Positions 47,476-55,035 of a DNA stretch of 64,000 nucleotides are shown piece after piece. Origin of the DNA: a bacterium. GTDB taxonomy: Bacteria > Cyanobacteriota > Sericytochromatia > S15B-MN24 > UBA4093. How positions within the stretch are numbered: the stretch's first letter is position 1; each line of letters opens with the position of its first letter. The position numbers were made by a program, and so were the translations under genes. The notes under the pieces are model-generated. The model was not told the DNA's origin. It saw only the letters and a program-made list of their open reading frames with translations, and did not search any database. The stretch spans positions 1,021,694 through 1,085,693 of the forward strand of contig JAGIBK010000001.1 of the NCBI GenBank assembly GCA_017744355.1, in the 5' to 3' direction.

Positions 47476-47839
47476 GTTCCGCCCTCACGGGGAGGCCCCT
47501 GGAGGCCACCAGCTCCATCGCTCGATCGATTGGAATCCGAATGGTCCCCGTCGTACGATCCACCCACCCGTACCCATTCAGCAGTTGCTCCTCGCTCTCG
47601 CGAAAGCGCGCAAGCGTCTCGCCACTCTCTCGCCTCACACCCGGCGCCGGAAAACGAGGCTCTGCCGGCTTGAGCGGCACGATCGGCCCCTTTCGCTGCA
47701 TCTGGACCTGCACGTCGTGCCAGAACAGGGCGAGGAGCGCCAGGCCGATCAAGCCGAAGCAAACGGTGAACCAGAACGCGACCCGCCCCACGGCCCGAGC
47801 GTTGACGTCCCGGGTCTCGTGTCCCTTCCGCTCAGCCAT
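47465..47839 (-). CDS. Small membrane protein of the act-cta operon, unknown
   Basis: A 124-residue protein with one helix at about 20-42 (VAFWFTVCFGLIGLALLALFW) and a hydrophilic C-terminal part of 80 residues (ESEEQLLNGYGWVDRTTGTIRIPIDRAMELVASRGLPV). The GWVDRTTGTIRIPIDRAM segment resembles small proteins commonly seen in such oxidase clusters. It overlaps actF by 8 nt and sco by 11 nt. Its place between complex III and oxidase genes suggests an assembly or linker subunit, but this is inference. Confidence 0.82.
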   Translation of the reverse strand: MAERKGHETRDVNARAVGRVAFWFTVCFGLIGLALLALFWHDVQVQMQRKGPIVPLKPAEPRFPAPGVRRESGETLARFRESEEQLLNGYGWVDRTTGTIRIPIDRAMELVASRGLPVRAEHER

Positions 47840-48851
47840 GGCCCACCACCTCTCGCGCTTCCTCGATCAAGAGCGGACGCCGCCTCAGGTGCCATCCGAA
47901 GCCCCCGAGCCAGAGAGCTCCGAGCACGATCGGCAGGACGATATCCCAGCCGCTCACGTGTGGCCCCTGCGGGAAGAAGGCCGGCAGCACCAGCCAGTAG
48001 ACCTCGAACAGGTGGGTCCCCAAGAGCCCGAGGGCAAGCCCCCCCAAGGCGAGGGGACGACGCTTGAAGGCCCTGAAAAGGAGCAGCCCCGTGGGCAAGG
48101 CGAATTGCAGCACGATCAGGCCGATGGCGATGCCGACCCAGGCACCCGCCGTTCGGCGCAGGACCCAGAGATTCTCCTCGGGCAGATTGCCCATCCAGAT
48201 GATCAGGTACTGCATGAAGGCGAGGTACGCCCACGTCATGACCGCCGTCAGCAGCAGGTTCCCCATGTCGTTGAAGCGACCAGCGAGATCCGCCACGCGA
48301 CGAATCGGCTCTCTGAGCGAGAGGCGCGAAAAGACCGCAACGGCGAACGAAAAGCCCGCGAGCAACTGCCCGACGCCGATCAAAAGCCCGTAAATCGACG
48401 AGGCCCACCGGGGTTCATCCAGCGACATGATCCAATCGATCGCAGCGAATGAAACGGTGAAAGCGCACAGGATCAATCCTACCGCGCTGACGCGATACGC
48501 CCTGACGGGCGTCTCACGGGTCAAGCGCCAGGCCAGGCCGATCCAAACGGCGAAATAGACCACGCTGCGCCCCACGAAGAAAATCGGGTTCAAGTAACCC
48601 GTCTGATGCTGCACCTCAGCGCCGGGTTGCGCCCAGGGATAGAGCAGACCGATGCCGAAGCAAATGGGCAAGAAGCAGAGGGCGAGCAAAGGAATGGTCC
48701 GGCTTGCGGCCTCCAGGATGGGGCGCAGCAGCAGGCCCCAGCGGCCACCCGTGAGGTGATGGATCAACAGGAGGAGCAGGCAGCCGAGTGCAATCCCCCA
48801 CCAGAAGAGGAAGGCGAACAGGTACGAGGCGAGAAAACGCGTCACGTCCAC
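47832..48851 (-). CDS. actF: Alternative complex III, membrane subunit ActF
   Basis: A 339-residue protein with about ten helices. SFAAIDWIMSLDEPRWASSIYG, NDMGNLLLTAVMTWAYLAFMQYLIIWMGNLPEE and WVLRRT are characteristic of the NrfD-like ActF. It belongs to the quinol:cytochrome c/oxidase oxidoreductase that replaces the bc1 complex. It follows actE by 3 nt and overlaps the next gene. Confidence 0.95.
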   Translation of the reverse strand: MDVTRFLASYLFAFLFWWGIALGCLLLLLIHHLTGGRWGLLLRPILEAASRTIPLLALCFLPICFGIGLLYPWAQPGAEVQHQTGYLNPIFFVGRSVVYFAVWIGLAWRLTRETPVRAYRVSAVGLILCAFTVSFAAIDWIMSLDEPRWASSIYGLLIGVGQLLAGFSFAVAVFSRLSLREPIRRVADLAGRFNDMGNLLLTAVMTWAYLAFMQYLIIWMGNLPEENLWVLRRTAGAWVGIAIGLIVLQFALPTGLLLFRAFKRRPLALGGLALGLLGTHLFEVYWLVLPAFFPQGPHVSGWDIVLPIVLGALWLGGFGWHLRRRPLLIEEAREVVGHG

Positions 48852-48854
48852 CCC

Positions 48855-49433
48855 TCACCGCCCTTCCAGGCGCAGGCGCTCAGCGGCTGGCGCATCGGCG
48901 AGCGACGCACGCTGGCTGAGCTGCAGGGCGCGCAGATAGGCGGCGACGGCCCAGCGATCCTCGGCCGAGACACGCGAGGCGTACGAGAACATGGTCCCGT
49001 AGCCCAGGGCCATGACCTGGACGAAATGACCGGCAGGCGCCTGGATCAAGCGGGGCTCGTGCAGCGAGGGCGGATGGGTGAAACCCCGCTGCACGATCAT
49101 GCCGTTGCCGTATCCCGTGCGATCGTGACAGGGGGCGCAGTAGATTTCGAAGCGTTCGCGCCCACGCTCGAGCACGGAGCGGGTGATGGGGAAAGGAAAG
49201 GCATCAACGGCCTTCCCCCCGACGAGGCCCATCTGAAAATAGGCGTCGGGCCGTTTTTCGCCGCGCGGCACGGTCCCTGCGACCAGCGGGCGTGCGGCTT
49301 GCTCGTTCGAGAAGAAGTCGCTGCTCGCGAGCGGCCGGTATTTGGGCTGGTGCGCCATCTGCTGCTGGCACCCCACGAGCGCCACCCCGAGGGGCGCGAC
49401 AAGCCAGCGCAACCTACGCCTAGCACGCCACAT
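48855..49433 (-). CDS. actE: Alternative complex III, monohaem cytochrome c lipoprotein ActE
   Basis: A 192-residue protein. A lipoprotein signal (VALVGC, C22) anchors it on the periplasmic side. The single haem site is C99-AP-C102-H103 in FEIYCAPCHDRTGYGNG, with a likely Met ligand further on. It carries electrons within or out of complex III. AAGGA precedes the ATG. It overlaps actD by 14 nt. Confidence 0.94.
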   Translation of the reverse strand: MWRARRRLRWLVAPLGVALVGCQQQMAHQPKYRPLASSDFFSNEQAARPLVAGTVPRGEKRPDAYFQMGLVGGKAVDAFPFPITRSVLERGRERFEIYCAPCHDRTGYGNGMIVQRGFTHPPSLHEPRLIQAPAGHFVQVMALGYGTMFSYASRVSAEDRWAVAAYLRALQLSQRASLADAPAAERLRLEGR

Positions 49434-49956
49434 CGGCCACGTCCTTCGGGTTCAGGGATTCGAGGAAGCGCCGTGTCGCATCCTTCTCGAATCGGGGATC
49501 CCGCGCCTCGACGCAGAGGAAGAAGCGATCGAGGGTGGCGCGCTCGAAGCCGGGCGCGTCGAAGACCGGATGGTGCGGGCGGGGCAGGCCGTTGGCCGCC
49601 AGCATCCCGAAGACCGCCACCAAGGCCGCCGCGAGGATCGTCAGCTCGAACGTGATCGGCACGAACGCGGGCCAGCTGTTCGCAGGGCGGCCGCCCACGT
49701 CGTAGGGGTAGTTGTGGACCATCGAAAAGTACTGCAAGCCGAAGCCACCCAAGCCTCCGCAGAGGCCGCCGATCAGCACCCAGAGGGGCAGGCGGCTCTG
49801 GGCACTGCCGATGGCCTCGGCCAGGCCTTCGACCGGATAGGGCGTGAAGGCATCCAGGCACCTGTACCCCGCTTCGCGGGTGCGCCGGGCGGCTTCGAGC
49901 ACCGCTTCCGGGGTCTCGAAGGAGGCCATGAGGCCGTAGAGGGCTTGCGTGCTCAT
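49420..49956 (-). CDS. actD: Alternative complex III subunit ActD
   Basis: A 178-residue protein with the family pattern: LYGLMASFETPEAVLEAARRTREAGYRCLDAFTPYPVEGL, two helices (about 58-78, 102-122), MVHNYPYDVGGRPANSWPAFVPITFELTIL and the C-terminal cytoplasmic domain FFLCVEARDPRFE. It is a structural subunit without cofactors. The ATG at 49956 overlaps the actC stop (ATGA), so longer frames were rejected. Confidence 0.96.
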   Translation of the reverse strand: MSTQALYGLMASFETPEAVLEAARRTREAGYRCLDAFTPYPVEGLAEAIGSAQSRLPLWVLIGGLCGGLGGFGLQYFSMVHNYPYDVGGRPANSWPAFVPITFELTILAAALVAVFGMLAANGLPRPHHPVFDAPGFERATLDRFFLCVEARDPRFEKDATRRFLESLNPKDVADVAC

Positions 49957-51314
49957 CGGCTTCCCTCCTCGATGACGAGCTTCTGCACCTCCGAGATGGA
50001 GATCACGGGCAAGAGCCGGATGAACACGAAGAAGAGGAAAAAGAACAGGCCCACGGTGCCGAAGAGCGTCGCCCAGTCCCAGACGGTGGGGTAGTACATG
50101 GCCCAGCTCGACGGCAAGAAGTCGTGGTGCAGGCTCGTGATCACGATCATGACCCGCTCCATCCACATCCCGAGGTTGGCGACGAGCGCGATCGCAAAGA
50201 GCCAGGCCGGATTCGCCCGCACCCGCGCCGACCACAGCAGCTGGATGACGGCCACGTTGCAGACCATCACCGCCCAGAAGAGGGGTGCGTACGCCCCCGC
50301 CATCCGATCGACCATCAGGGACCAGTCATAGGGGTTGCCGCCGTACCAGGCCGTGAAGACCTCCATCACGTAGCTGTAATCGACCATCAGCCCGGTCGCA
50401 AGCATCATCTTGGCGAGCAAATCCACGTGCCGCGCGGTGATCAAGCCTTTGAGACCATAGGCGGCGCGCAGCGGGATGAGCAGCGTCAGGACCATGGCAA
50501 AGCCCGAGAAGACCGCCCCCGCCACGAAGTACGGCGGGAAGATCGTCGAGTGCCAGCCGGGGACGATGGCCGAGGTGAAGTCGAGGCTGACGATGGAGTG
50601 GACCGAGATGACCAGCGGTGTCGCGAGCCCCGCGAGGAGGAGGTAGGCCGTCTGGTGGCGTTGCCAGTGGCGGGCGGATCCGCGCCAGCCCAGCGCGAGC
50701 ACCCCAAAGGCCAAGCGCGGGAAGGGGTGCTGGGCGCGATCGCGCAAGGTCGCAAGGTCCGGCAGCAGGCCCACGTACCAGAAGAGCGCCGAAACCGTCA
50801 GGTAGGTCCCGACGGCGAAGAAATCCCACACCAGCGGGCTGCGGAACTGAGGCCAGAGCCACATGGTGTTGGGGTAGGGGATGAGCCAGTAGAAGAACCA
50901 GGGGCGCCCCAGGTGCAAGAGCGGAAACAGGGCCGCGCACAGCACGGCGAACAGGGTCATGGCCTCGGCGGATCGGTTGATCGAGGTCCGCCACTTCTGG
51001 CGCATCAGGAGCAAGAAGGCCGAGATCAACGTGCCCGCATGACCGATCCCGATCCACCAGACGAAGTTCCCGATGGCGAACCCCCAGGCGACGGGAATGT
51101 TGATCCCCCAGATCCCCACCCCCCGGTAGAAGAGCACCGAGACGGCGATCGCAAGCACCCCCAAGAGCAAGAAGGCGAGCCCAGCCCCCAGCAGCCACTC
51201 CCATGTGAGCGGCCGCTTCAAGACGAGATCGCTGATCTCGTCGGCGGCGCCGACCGGGGTGTACCCCGGTCCAACGAGCGGGGTTTTCTTTCGCGCGGGC
51301 TCGGGAGTGGCCAT
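49953..51314 (-). CDS. actC: Alternative complex III, NrfD-like quinol-binding subunit ActC
   Basis: A 453-residue protein with ten helices. GINIPVAWGFAIGNFVWWIGIGHAGTLISAFLLL near 80 and DYSYVMEVFTAWYGGNPYDW are typical. It is the main quinone-site subunit of the complex and possible proton path. It starts 3 nt after actB. The N-terminal 40 residues are cytoplasmic. Confidence 0.97.
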   Translation of the reverse strand: MATPEPARKKTPLVGPGYTPVGAADEISDLVLKRPLTWEWLLGAGLAFLLLGVLAIAVSVLFYRGVGIWGINIPVAWGFAIGNFVWWIGIGHAGTLISAFLLLMRQKWRTSINRSAEAMTLFAVLCAALFPLLHLGRPWFFYWLIPYPNTMWLWPQFRSPLVWDFFAVGTYLTVSALFWYVGLLPDLATLRDRAQHPFPRLAFGVLALGWRGSARHWQRHQTAYLLLAGLATPLVISVHSIVSLDFTSAIVPGWHSTIFPPYFVAGAVFSGFAMVLTLLIPLRAAYGLKGLITARHVDLLAKMMLATGLMVDYSYVMEVFTAWYGGNPYDWSLMVDRMAGAYAPLFWAVMVCNVAVIQLLWSARVRANPAWLFAIALVANLGMWMERVMIVITSLHHDFLPSSWAMYYPTVWDWATLFGTVGLFFFLFFVFIRLLPVISISEVQKLVIEEGSR

Positions 51315-51317
51315 GGG

Positions 51318-54272
51318 CTACAGCGCCTCGATCGCGGGGTTGGGGTTGCGGAGCTTGGCCAGGTACGTCGTGCGCGGACGCGTGTTGAGCTCACCCAAGA
51401 GGGCGTAGTTGAGGGGTTCGGCCTTGCGCTTCGAGACCTCGCTCTGGGGGTCGTTGAGGTCCCCGAAGACGATGGCCCGGGTGGGACAGGTGGCCTGGCA
51501 GGCCGTCACCACCTCGCCGTCGCGGATGGGGCGCCCCTCGACCTTTGCCTCGATCCGCGCGGCGTTGATGCGCTGCACGCAGTATGTACACTTCTCCATC
51601 ACGCCGCGGCTGCGCACGCTCACATCCGGGTTGCGCATGGGCTCCAGGCTCGGGGTCTTGAAGTCCGCATACTCCACGAAGTTGAAGCGCCGCACCTTGT
51701 AGGGACAGTTGTTCGAGCAATAGCGGGTGCCGATGCAGCGGTTGTAGGTCATGTCGTTGAGCCCCTCGGTGCTGTGCACCGTCGCAGCCGTGGGGCAGAC
51801 CAGCTCGCACGGGGCCTTCTCGCAATGCATGCACGGCACCGGCTGGAACACCGTCTGCGGATCGTCCAGGGGCCCCTGGTAGTAGCGATCGACGCGCAGC
51901 CAGTGCATCTCGCGGTTTCGCTCGACCTGCTCCTTGCCGACGACAGGGACGTTGTTCTCAGCCTGACAAGCCGTCATGCAGGCGTTGCAGCCGATGCAGA
52001 CGTTCAAGTCGATGGCCATCCCCCAGGCATGCCCTTCCGAGGCCTTCTCGGGGTACAGGCTCGTCAGGCGTAGCGGGTCGTCGTGGGCGAAGGCGGGGTC
52101 GGCGCGAAAGCCGTCGAGCGTCCCGGTCCGCACCGGCTCGCGCGCGGCCATGTCGTGGTGATGCTGGGTGCTCGCCAGCGCGTAGCGCTCGCCGGTCTTC
52201 TTCAGCTCCAGGCCGCCATCGGTCCAGGGCGCCTCGGCGGTTCGCAGCCGGTACGCGTCGAAGCCGATCCCCGTCCCGACCTTGCCGCTGCGCGTCCTGC
52301 CGTAGCCGAGCGGCAGGGTCACCGCCTCCGGCGCATGGCCCGGCATCACCCACACGGGCGCGCGCATGATCCGGCCCTTGTAACGCAGCTCGACCACGTC
52401 CCCGTTCGAAAGCGAGAGGCGTGCCGCCGTCTCGGGTGCTAGCAACGCCGCGTTGTCCCAGGTCAACAGGGTCAGCGGCTTGGGCAGCTCTTGAAGCCAG
52501 CCGTTGTTGGCGAATCGCCCATCGTAGACGGTCGGATCGGCGCGGAAGATCACCTCGAAGCCGCTCGTCTTGGCCAGGACGGGGCGCACGAGTCTCTCGG
52601 TCGCGACCTTGAGGCCCGCCTTGGGGGGCTCGGCCGTCCCTGGCAGCACCCCTGCTTGCAAGGCACGCGTCCAGAAGGTCTCAAAATCCGGGCCGGGGTG
52701 CCGGCGCTGCCACTCGCTACGCACGAACTGGAGGCCGTCTGCTCTCGGCGCGCCGTTGAGGACCCCGAGCACCTCGATGGCCGACTTCCCCCCGTAGAGA
52801 GGAGCGATGAGGGGCTGCACCAGCGAGACGGTCCCGTCGAAGGCGCGAACGTCTCCCCAGGCCTCCAGGTAGTGGGCCTCCGGCAGGTGCCAGTGGCACA
52901 AGGCCGAGGTCTCGTCCTCGTAGAGGCTCAGGTGCACGCTCTGGCGTACCTTCAGGAGGGCTTCGGCGAAGGGCACATCCGCCGGGGCCGTATAGGCAGG
53001 GTTCCCGCCGAGGATGACCAGCACATCGACCGTACCGGCCTCCATGGCCGCCACCAGCTCCCGCATGGAGGCGATCGGCTCTTCGGCGCGAGCCGCCACG
53101 GGGGCCGTATGAAGCACCGTGCGGCCCACGTTGCCGAGCTTCTCGTTCATCGCATGGACCAGCGCCTGCACCTGAGGGCTCAGGTGCGCGCATGCCATGA
53201 CGGCGCTCTGGCCGCGATGGCTCACGAGGTCCTGGACCAGGGCATCGAGCCAGCGCGGATCGAGGCCCGTCGGCAAGGGCGTGCTTCCCGGAGGCAGGGG
53301 CACGCCGAGCCGCTCGGCCAGGGCGATCGCAAAGGCCGGAATCGCGCTCGGCGCAAGCGCCAGGCGATGATCGGCCATGGCCCCCGTCAGGGTGGGGCTC
53401 GCCTCGACGACGTAGAGCCGATTCATTGCATCCCCGGGCGCGGTAACCCTGCGCCCGGCGGCGAAGTCGTGGGCTTCCCGCAGGCTCGCAGGCCCTTCGG
53501 CCAGAAAATCCGCCTCCAGGCTCAAGATGACTTTCGCCTGATCCAGCCGGTGCAGCGTGTCGAGCGCTTGCCCATAAGCCAGGCGCGTGCCGGCCTGCGC
53601 CCCGCCGAGCGAGAGAGGCTCGTACTGATGCCAGCGGGCCTCGGGGAAGCGCTTCAAGAAGGTCGCGATCTGCCCTGCGAGGGTAGGCGAGGTCACCGTC
53701 TCGGTCAAAAGACGCAGGCCCGCGCCTTTGGCGGCGAGCTTCGTCGCAAGCTCACCCGTCACGACCTGGAGGAAGCCCTCCCAGCTGGCGATCGCGCCAT
53801 CCTTCAGGACCACATTCGAACGATCCGGGTCGTAGAGGCCGAGGATCGAGGCCTGGGCGATCGCGCTCGCCGCCCCCAGGCTCGCGGGGTGATCCGGGTT
53901 GCCCTCGATCTTGGTGGGACGCCCCGTGTGGCTCTCGACCAATAAGCCGGTCCCATACCCCCCGAGCGGCATGGCCGTTGCGAAGAAGAGCGGCTTGCCC
54001 GGGACGACGGCCTCCGGCTGTCGGACGTAGGGCACGATCTTGCTGGCAGGGCGCGCGCAAGCGCTCAAGCCCGCAAGGGCCAGCGAGGCGCCCATCAGCT
54101 GCAAGAAGCGGCGCCGATCCAAAGGCGCCTCCCAGTCGGGAAACTCCCGCGCGATGAGTGCGCTCACCTCGGGCGCATCAGCCAGCTCTTCGAGGCTGCG
54201 CCAGTAAGCGGGCCCCTCTTTTCGGGCGAGACGCTCCCGCAAGCCTTCCCAGTCCAGTTCGAATCGCGACAT
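51318..54272 (-). CDS. actB: Alternative complex III, iron-sulphur molybdopterin-like subunit ActB
   Basis: A 984-residue protein. A Tat-like signal lies near 52-75 (DRRRFLQLMGASLALAGLSAC). The large N-terminal part (to about 720) is the molybdopterin-oxidoreductase-like domain, which in this family lacks the cofactor. The C-terminal ferredoxin part has four cysteine groups: CIGCNACMTACQ, CMHCEKAPCELVCP, CIGTRYCSNNCPY, and CTYC with CQATCP, enough for four Fe-S clusters. The start at 54272 follows GAGGG; upstream frame extension is antisense noise. Confidence 0.96.
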   Translation of the reverse strand: MSRFELDWEGLRERLARKEGPAYWRSLEELADAPEVSALIAREFPDWEAPLDRRRFLQLMGASLALAGLSACARPASKIVPYVRQPEAVVPGKPLFFATAMPLGGYGTGLLVESHTGRPTKIEGNPDHPASLGAASAIAQASILGLYDPDRSNVVLKDGAIASWEGFLQVVTGELATKLAAKGAGLRLLTETVTSPTLAGQIATFLKRFPEARWHQYEPLSLGGAQAGTRLAYGQALDTLHRLDQAKVILSLEADFLAEGPASLREAHDFAAGRRVTAPGDAMNRLYVVEASPTLTGAMADHRLALAPSAIPAFAIALAERLGVPLPPGSTPLPTGLDPRWLDALVQDLVSHRGQSAVMACAHLSPQVQALVHAMNEKLGNVGRTVLHTAPVAARAEEPIASMRELVAAMEAGTVDVLVILGGNPAYTAPADVPFAEALLKVRQSVHLSLYEDETSALCHWHLPEAHYLEAWGDVRAFDGTVSLVQPLIAPLYGGKSAIEVLGVLNGAPRADGLQFVRSEWQRRHPGPDFETFWTRALQAGVLPGTAEPPKAGLKVATERLVRPVLAKTSGFEVIFRADPTVYDGRFANNGWLQELPKPLTLLTWDNAALLAPETAARLSLSNGDVVELRYKGRIMRAPVWVMPGHAPEAVTLPLGYGRTRSGKVGTGIGFDAYRLRTAEAPWTDGGLELKKTGERYALASTQHHHDMAAREPVRTGTLDGFRADPAFAHDDPLRLTSLYPEKASEGHAWGMAIDLNVCIGCNACMTACQAENNVPVVGKEQVERNREMHWLRVDRYYQGPLDDPQTVFQPVPCMHCEKAPCELVCPTAATVHSTEGLNDMTYNRCIGTRYCSNNCPYKVRRFNFVEYADFKTPSLEPMRNPDVSVRSRGVMEKCTYCVQRINAARIEAKVEGRPIRDGEVVTACQATCPTRAIVFGDLNDPQSEVSKRKAEPLNYALLGELNTRPRTTYLAKLRNPNPAIEAL

Positions 54273-54280
54273 CTCGGCCC

Positions 54281-54937
54281 TCATCGATGGCAAGTGGAGC
54301 AATCCGAGAGGGACTGCACGTTGACGTGGTAGCGCTCTAGCAGCTCCTTGCCCTGGACCAGCTGATCGCGCGGTGCTTGCCAGGCGGGATCGAAGACCGC
54401 CTCGCGCGGACGCAGATGACGCTCCGGGGCGCGATGGCACGAGAGGCACCAGGCCATGCGCATGTTCTCGGCCTTCCAGGTCAAGGGCATCTCGTCCACC
54501 CGGCCGTGGCAACTGGTACAGCCGATACCCTTGGCCACGTGGATGTGGTGATCGAAGTAGACGTAATCCGGCAGATCCGTGACCCGGGTCCACTGGAGGG
54601 GCACGTCCTTGGCGTAGCTCTCGCGCACCGGCGCGAGCATGGGGCTGTCGGCCCAGATCTGGGAGTGACAAGTCATGCACGTCTCGGTGGCGGGCATCCC
54701 CGCGAACGCCGCCTTCTCGACCGAGGTGTGGCAGTACCGGCAATCGATCCCGAGCCCCCCGACGTGGTGCGCGTGGCTGAAGGGCACCGGCTGAGCCCGG
54801 GGCACCCCGACCCCCGTGACGTAGGCCGATTGCAGGAAGGCGTAGCCACCGGCAGCGATCGCAATCGGCAAGACCACGACCGCCACGAGCGTGAGGCGTG
54901 CAACGGTGTTGGTTCGTCGACGAAAGAGCTGCGGCAT
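54281..54937 (-). CDS. actA: Alternative complex III, pentahaem cytochrome c ActA
   Basis: A 218-residue protein with one N-terminal helix (about 14-36) and five CxxCH sites: CRYCH, CMTCH, CTSCH, CLSCH and CSTCH. It sits on the periplasmic face and passes electrons within the complex. The ATG at 54937 was chosen because MPQLFRRRTNTVARL is the family-like N-terminus; an ATG at 54985 has no Shine-Dalgarno and would add 16 residues. It is the first gene of the 12-gene operon. Confidence 0.95.
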   Translation of the reverse strand: MPQLFRRRTNTVARLTLVAVVVLPIAIAAGGYAFLQSAYVTGVGVPRAQPVPFSHAHHVGGLGIDCRYCHTSVEKAAFAGMPATETCMTCHSQIWADSPMLAPVRESYAKDVPLQWTRVTDLPDYVYFDHHIHVAKGIGCTSCHGRVDEMPLTWKAENMRMAWCLSCHRAPERHLRPREAVFDPAWQAPRDQLVQGKELLERYHVNVQSLSDCSTCHR

Positions 54938-55003
54938 GCCTGGCGCCTTGTCTCGAGGGGGCAAGACGCGCGGGCGGGTGCGCATCTTTAAATTTTCTTC
55001 ATA

Positions 55004-55032
55004 AAGTTATGCAGATCAATTATACCTGTCAA
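55004..55032 (-). promoter_or_regulatory. Sigma70 promoter of the act-cta respiratory operon
   Basis: On minus, TTGACA (55027-55032) and TAACTT (55004-55009) are exactly 17 nt apart in an AT-rich patch, giving a start about 60 nt before the actA ATG. TTGAT-N4-ATAAC in the spacer is half an FNR-type site, too weak to claim. Confidence 0.75.
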
Positions 55033-55035
55033 GCA

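Noticed and set aside
54273..54743. N-terminal extension of the ActB frame
   Set aside because: It lies over actA in another frame; a Tat-like start with GAGGG is at 54272.
55004..55032. FNR/CRP-type site in the act promoter
   Set aside because: TTGAT is present but the second half is only 3 of 5; too weak.
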